A stretch of 11,041 nt of DNA from Dehalococcoidia bacterium UBA1328 (GTDB taxonomy: Bacteria > Chloroflexota > Dehalococcoidia > Lucifugimonadales > Lucifugimonadaceae). The notes beneath the pieces were generated by a model, which did not search any database, was not told where the DNA came from, and worked only from the letters and a program-made list of their open reading frames with translations. The DNA lies in NCBI GenBank assembly GCA_002306815.1, contig DBTA01000009.1:1-11041 (forward strand). Direction: 5' to 3'. Shown piece after piece: positions 7,847 to 11,041 of the stretch (positions are counted from its first letter, which is position 1; each line of letters opens with the position of its first letter). A program made the translations under genes and the position numbers.

Positions 7847-7852
7847 GAAAAT

Positions 7853-8494
7853 ATGCCTATCGGATTGTACCGTGCCATCGAAACCCACAAGGCAAGAGAT
7901 TTCATTGATGCTGTGAACGCTCTCAATGACAAACTTGGAAAAACAAACGTCCAAATACTCCATGCCTTATCTATCCCATCTCGAGTTCTCGTTTTTTCGG
8001 TATTTGATTCACTTGCAGATTTTGAATCACATTCTGAAGAACTGTTTTCAGCAGGACTACCAGAGATAGCTAGAAATCACGACATTAAACTGACCGACCA
8101 GGCATTCATAACGAGCGAAGCAAGCAACGATCCTGAACGCACATTGTTAGGCAAACATAGTTACGTTGTGCTAACTGGAGGTGTGGTGAAAATTGGCAAG
8201 ATGGCTGATGTGATCGCTTGTGGATCACGCGTGATAGAAAAAACTGGCCCAGAACGCCTATCACAAGGCATTGGGTCACAATTACTGAGGGCACTTTCCG
8301 GCAATAATTGGAATAGTGTTGCTCTTCGAGTAGCACTGCCATCAATAGAAGCTACTGAAGAATTCATGATGTCAAAACCAATGGAGAGAACTGACATTGC
8401 GGACGACGTAAAAGAATGGATGAGCAACATGACTTCCATTCGACGTGGCGTTTTCAAAGTGAAAAGGAAATTCGGATCTTTGTCCGAGAGCTAG
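7853..8494 (+). CDS. hypothetical protein, probable tandem alpha+beta (ABM-like) domains
   Basis: I do not recognise a named family. The 213-aa product has no signal peptide, membrane segment or cysteine motif and is probably cytoplasmic. Its predicted layout appears twice: strand (GLYRAIE, 4-10), amphipathic helix (14-28), strand (VQILHALS, 33-40), strand (RVLVFSVF, 44-51) and helix (53-65), then strand (SYVVLTGGVV, 103-112), helix (114-130), strand/helix region (141-149), strand (SVALRVAL, 155-162) and helix (164-173). This suggests two ferredoxin-like halves as in dimeric alpha-beta barrel proteins, whose members include small oxygenases and stress proteins; this is an inference from pattern, not a motif match. 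The gene has its own promoter, a strong Shine-Dalgarno and a hairpin terminator 12 nt after its TAG stop, so it appears to be a monocistronic unit. Confidence 0.75.
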   Translation: MPIGLYRAIETHKARDFIDAVNALNDKLGKTNVQILHALSIPSRVLVFSVFDSLADFESHSEELFSAGLPEIARNHDIKLTDQAFITSEASNDPERTLLGKHSYVVLTGGVVKIGKMADVIACGSRVIEKTGPERLSQGIGSQLLRALSGNNWNSVALRVALPSIEATEEFMMSKPMERTDIADDVKEWMSNMTSIRRGVFKVKRKFGSLSES

Positions 8495-8506
8495 CTGCTT
8501 AGAACC

Positions 8507-8545
8507 AGCCCCCACAGCCACGTCGGTGTGGCGGTGGGGGCTTGT
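8507..8545 (+). terminator. strong hairpin terminator after the 213-aa gene
   Basis: AGCCCCCAC (8507-8515) pairs with GTGGGGGCT (8534-8542), and inside it GCCAC (8517-8521) pairs with GTGGC (8528-8532) across one A-G mismatch and a 6-nt loop. This 14-bp GC-rich stem begins 12 nt after the stop. The U-tract is short (TTGT), so termination may be partial, but position and stability fit a terminator. Confidence 0.7.
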
Positions 8546-8612
8546 CAAGAAAGTCTCGTCTCAGCAAATATCGCAGCGGTATGCTAAGAATAGGAAAGAA
8601 GAGAGAGCTCAA

Positions 8613-9374
8613 ATGCCATTTGCAATCAACAATGGATTCAGAATATTTTATGAAGTTATTGCATGAAATGGCCCCCCATTAATACTCCATCACGGACTAA
8701 CAAGTTCCGGACAGAACTGGAAACGTTCCGGTTACCTAACTGCAATCCAAGATAAATTTCAGATAATTTTGATAGATGGTCGTGGTCATGGAAGAAGCGA
8801 TAAATCAGATAGACCACATGATTATCGTTTGTCGACACGTGCATTAGATGTAATAGCTGTTGCCGACCACATGAATATCACAGACTTCCATTACTGGGGT
8901 TATTCAATGGGGGCATCTATCGGTTTTGGTTTGATGCTAAATTCAACTCATCGAATTCGAAGCCTCGTTTTAGGCGGTGCGCAGCCCTATCAAATTCCTG
9001 CGGGAGGACCAATCCTTAAAGCGTTAGAGCAAGGTCCAAAGGCGTTCCTAAAAATGTCGGAATCAAGTGGTAAAACTGTCCCTGATGACAGGCGTTCAGA
9101 GATCTTGTCGATGGATACCAATGCGATCATCGCCGCTACCCAATACCCTGATGAATCATACGTAATAGTGCCCGCTGTAAGGAATTTTGAACGTCCGACC
9201 CTGATCTATTCGGGCGCAGAGGAACACAATTACGACCTAATCAGTCAAAAACCAAAAGACAACTCAAATTTCGAAATGGTTTCACTCGAAGGGTTAAACC
9301 ATATGAGTTGTTGGAGCGCGGTCAAAAAGGTTACGGATATTTCTATCGAATTCATAAAACGAAATATGGAGTGA
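8613..9374 (+). pseudogene. alpha/beta hydrolase gene interrupted by in-frame TGA at codon 18
   Basis: ATG at 8613, preceded by a purine-rich GAGAGAG, opens a frame that reads MPFAINNGFRIFYEVIA, then TGA (8664-8666), then NGPPLILHHGLTSSGQNW and on without another stop to 9374. Counting the TGA as residue 18, the product would be 253 aa, normal for this family. All hydrolase landmarks are in the same frame: the oxyanion motif HHG (26-28), DGRGHGRSD (55-63), nucleophile elbow GYSMG (96-100, Ser98), the acid-loop region YSGAEEHNYD (about 199-208), and His230 in LNHMSCW. Relatives usually read like YEVxGxGPPLxLxHG here, so a Gly codon (GGA) changed to TGA by one base is the simplest explanation. 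Restart at TTG 8769 would lose the HHG strand and loop and is unlikely to give an active enzyme. Read-through or sequence error remain possible. Confidence 0.8.
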
Positions 9375-9397
9375 ACAAATAAACAAAGGAAACTCCA

Positions 9398-10189
9398 ATG
9401 ACCGAATACATTTTTGAAGCAACTAAAACGAACCTAAATTACTTCCATAATGACGTTGAATCTGAAGTAGCGATTTTCCTTATCCCTGGTGGCTGGAGCG
9501 ACTGGAGATCATGGTTGAAATTCACCGAGGATTTCAAGCAGTACTCACTTTATGCCATTGATCCTCCTGGCAGAGGCAAAAGCGGTGATCTAGATAATTT
9601 TGATTTGGAACACTTGGTCCACCCTATGGTGGAACTCATCGAATCAATCGATCATCCCAACTCGTATGTCATAGGTCATTCATATGGAGCACTCATGGCT
9701 TGTGAAATTGGTATGCAAATCGGTGAAAAACTATCGGGGTTATTAGCAGAAGATCCTGGATGGGTAATTACATACGAAGGCACGGATATTAAAGACTGGG
9801 GACCTATACCTTTTGCCCTCAAAAATAAAGAAGATTGGAAAACATCGCTAGATGCTGTCTACAGCATAAATGGACCTGCCAAAGATACCTGGACAGTGGA
9901 TTCAGTCGTGTCTTCGCTCAATATTTATGAAGCATCTTTAAATAGCATGCGATTACTTAATGCTGAAGATAATCAGGATTACGAAAAAATTTGCAATGGG
10001 CTAAACGTCAAAACTTATATTGCACGCGCAAACATTGAAAAAGGCGGCATGATTCCGTCAGAGGTAATGCAAAAGGTAGAAAAACTGAATCCTCTAGTTA
10101 CGTTTCGTGAGTTTGATACCGGTCATGGAATCAGGATAGAAATGCCAAATCAGTATTACGAGTTAGTCAAGGAAATGCTGGGCGAATAA
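9398..10189 (+). CDS. alpha/beta hydrolase fold protein
   Basis: A 263-aa protein with the alpha/beta hydrolase plan. IFLIPGGWSDW (26-36) is the first core strand and oxyanion loop. AIDPPGRGKSG (53-63) is the strand and turn typical of the fold. VIGHSYGALMA (91-101) carries the nucleophile Ser95, and FDTGHGIR (239-246) supplies His243. The acid residue is less obvious: D119 in LAEDPGW after the next strand, or E214 in ARANIEKGG at the usual place. No signal peptide is seen, so the enzyme is probably cytoplasmic; the substrate cannot be predicted. AAAGGA at 9385-9390 lies 7 nt before the ATG, supporting this start. It follows the interrupted hydrolase by 23 nt on the same strand but belongs to a clearly different subfamily. 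Its sequence looks more AT-rich than the upstream glycan genes. Confidence 0.85.
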   Translation: MTEYIFEATKTNLNYFHNDVESEVAIFLIPGGWSDWRSWLKFTEDFKQYSLYAIDPPGRGKSGDLDNFDLEHLVHPMVELIESIDHPNSYVIGHSYGALMACEIGMQIGEKLSGLLAEDPGWVITYEGTDIKDWGPIPFALKNKEDWKTSLDAVYSINGPAKDTWTVDSVVSSLNIYEASLNSMRLLNAEDNQDYEKICNGLNVKTYIARANIEKGGMIPSEVMQKVEKLNPLVTFREFDTGHGIRIEMPNQYYELVKEMLGE

Positions 10190-10315
10190 CCGGATACACA
10201 TAGATGACGATGGAGCGAATCGGGATAACCAGCGGTGAAAAGTCCAATCTAGATCGGGCGCCGTTATGTTTATGCCAGTTTGCTCTTTGAGTAAAGCACG
10301 CTGGACAACTGTTTA

Positions 10316-10687
10316 TTACTGCCCGTGAGGACGTAACGGCTTTCCGGAAGAATCTCTCCATTTACCGCCAGCCAAAATAATTACTCCCTCTATAAATCCC
10401 CATAGCCCAGCTATACCGAACGTAATTATCGACAAAATAATCTGGAGAATACCGATACCTACGCTACCGAGATAAAACCTGTGAATGCCTAAGCCGCCAA
10501 GGACGATACCTAGAACACCAGCAACAATTCTAGATTTCTCGGAATATTCTTCAGTACCAACACCCAGCCCAGGTTGCGATCGGATTTTCACACCGCAACT
10601 GGGACAAAAATCAGCGCTTTTGTTTATTACTGACCCACATGAAGAACAATACATTTCATCACTATTTCGTTTGGTTTCAGAAGTCAT
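10316..10687 (-). CDS. zinc-ribbon and TM2 domain membrane protein
   Basis: A 123-aa protein with two parts. The N-terminal zinc ribbon has CSSC (14-17) and CPSC (28-31), four cysteines suited to bind one zinc ion. Residues 52-106 form a TM2 domain: a first hydrophobic helix (IVAGVLGIVLGGLG), the conserved HRFYLG turn (69-74), then a second helix running through GILQIILSIITFGIAG to WGFIEGVIIL. TM2 proteins are small two-helix membrane proteins of broadly unknown function. The C-terminal tail is short and polar. ATG at 10687 has a GGA about 5 nt upstream on its strand as a weak ribosome-binding site. It is convergent with the hydrolase ending at 10189, with 126 nt between them in which I see no clear terminator. 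The gene upstream on the same strand encodes another membrane protein. Confidence 0.88.
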   Translation of the reverse strand: MTSETKRNSDEMYCSSCGSVINKSADFCPSCGVKIRSQPGLGVGTEEYSEKSRIVAGVLGIVLGGLGIHRFYLGSVGIGILQIILSIITFGIAGLWGFIEGVIILAGGKWRDSSGKPLRPHGQ

Positions 10688-10724
10688 AAAGATCCACGGT
10701 TCCTAAAGTTTACAAAGCGCCAAT

Positions 10725-10748
10725 TTTGCGACGAAAAGCACTCGCAAA
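10725..10748. repeat. 7-bp inverted repeat upstream of the TM2 gene
   Basis: TTTGCGA (10725-10731) and TCGCAAA (10742-10748) are perfect inverted copies around a 10-nt loop, lying about 38 nt upstream of the TM2 start on the minus strand. No T-run follows in either direction, so it is more like a leader hairpin or operator than a terminator. Chance is possible. Confidence 0.35.
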
Positions 10749-10824
10749 TAACACTACGATTACCCGTTGTAATATCGAACCTAGCGACTATCGCTTCATC
10801 CAGTAAATTCAGTGATCGGACAGA

Positions 10825-11041
10825 TTAAGCTGAGTTTACATCTTTTTCATTTGAGTTAGATTTTTCAAATCTATTTGCGTTTCTTCTATAAACAAGACCT
10901 GCTGCAATCAAAAGCATTCCCAACGATAAATACGCGATAACGCGCAACTCTTCTTCCAAATCTGAACTGTCGTATAGGAAAAGCTTGAGAACTGTGATTC
11001 CGATCACTAACAGGCCCCCAAACCTTATAAATCGAGAAGAG
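10825..11041 (-). CDS. multi-TM protein, DUF2339-like C-terminus (partial, 5' end beyond right edge)
   Basis: The minus-strand frame is open from the right edge to a TAA at 10825-10827, giving the last 71 residues of a larger protein. A GTG at 11007 exists, but the frame stays open above it with matching sequence (RFIRFGGLL), so the gene most likely begins outside the window. The segment has two hydrophobic helices: LLVIGITVLKLFLYD (about 10-24), then, after an acidic loop (SSDLEEELR), VIAYLSLGMLLIAAGLVYRR (34-53), and a charged, Asn-rich tail. The LTVLKLFLYD...L...R...L.LG..LL..G..Y.R pattern resembles the C-terminal end of DUF2339 predicted multi-TM membrane proteins. That family has no established function. 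The assignment rests on pattern similarity only, but the fragment as a real membrane-protein end is well supported. Confidence 0.6.
   Translation of the reverse strand, partial: SSRFIRFGGLLVIGITVLKLFLYDSSDLEEELRVIAYLSLGMLLIAAGLVYRRNANRFEKSNSNEKDVNSA

Larger units (their letters stand above)
7426..7852. other. non-coding region holding tRNA-Gly, its terminator and the promoter of the next gene
   Basis: I see no protein-coding gene in these 427 bases. From left to right they contain an inverted repeat after the ligase-like gene, a tRNA-Gly gene, a rho-independent terminator, a GTTGACC direct repeat, and a promoter with nearby dyads and a strong Shine-Dalgarno for the gene at 7853. Each is listed separately. 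Confidence 0.7.

Noticed and set aside
8664..8666. TGA in the hydrolase read as selenocysteine or as a sense codon under an alternative genetic code
   Set aside because: The methyltransferase (ends 950) and the ligase-like gene (ends 7425) use TGA as a stop, and the position is a variable loop with no catalytic Cys role. I see no obvious selenocysteine-insertion hairpin, and family members seem to have Gly nearby.
8769..9374. TTG at 8769 as the true start of a 201-aa hydrolase
   Set aside because: The coding signal extends in the same frame upstream to 8667 and, across the TGA, to 8613, with the family's HHG motif in it. A start at 8769 would remove an essential strand and the oxyanion loop, and no Shine-Dalgarno precedes it.
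7579..10189. An integrated mobile element bounded by tRNA-derived repeats
   Set aside because: No integrase, transposase or second copy of the tRNA 3' end is visible in the window, so only a weaker composition-shift observation is kept.
10825..11007. A complete 60-aa small membrane protein starting at GTG 11007
   Set aside because: The frame remains open upstream to the window edge and the added residues fit the hydrophobic family pattern, so it is better read as the end of a larger protein.
1..11041. CRISPR array, defence island, secondary-metabolite cluster or new multi-gene system
   Set aside because: I found no regularly spaced repeats and no nuclease, toxin-antitoxin, NRPS or PKS signatures on either strand.

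Overview
The window is bacterial. It looks like the edge of a surface-polysaccharide locus, followed by a tRNA gene and a set of unrelated accessory genes. No marker gene fixes the taxon. The hydrolase families, the TPR-fused O-antigen-ligase-like protein and the zinc-ribbon/TM2 protein would fit a Chloroflexota (Dehalococcoidia or SAR202-type) genome, but this is a weak inference. TGA is used as a normal stop codon: the methyltransferase and the ligase-like gene both end in it.

Positions 1-4768 (minus strand, read right to left) hold four tightly packed genes: an AsnB-type glutamine amidotransferase/asparagine synthase, a GT4 glycosyltransferase, a class I SAM methyltransferase, and a second GT4 glycosyltransferase of the CapM/PglA type that runs off the left edge. 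The first three overlap at their junctions (20 or 17 nt, then 1 nt), and only 15 nt separate the methyltransferase from the last gene, so this is almost certainly one operon. The likely job is assembly and decoration of a lipid-linked surface glycan. A divergent intergenic region (4769-5115) separates it from a plus-strand gene (5116-7425) for a large multi-TM O-antigen ligase/polymerase (Wzy_C superfamily) protein with a C-terminal TPR-like domain. That protein probably polymerises the glycan or transfers it onto an acceptor. No flippase or initiating phosphoglycosyltransferase is in view.

Positions 7426-7852 hold a clean tRNA-Gly(TCC) with encoded CCA, a rho-independent terminator, and a promoter region with dyad symmetry and a strong Shine-Dalgarno. 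Then come a 213-aa protein of unknown function that looks like a two-repeat alpha+beta (ABM-like) fold, a strong hairpin terminator, an alpha/beta hydrolase gene broken by an in-frame TGA at codon 18, and an intact second alpha/beta hydrolase of a different subfamily.

Positions 10316-11041 (minus strand) hold a small zinc-ribbon/TM2 membrane protein and the C-terminal end of a multi-TM protein resembling DUF2339, cut by the right edge.

The most notable observation is the single nonsense codon in an otherwise full-length hydrolase gene. Other points are the TPR-fused ligase, the amidotransferase inside the glycan operon, and the probable composition change after the tRNA. I found no CRISPR array, transposase, integrase or recognisable defence system.
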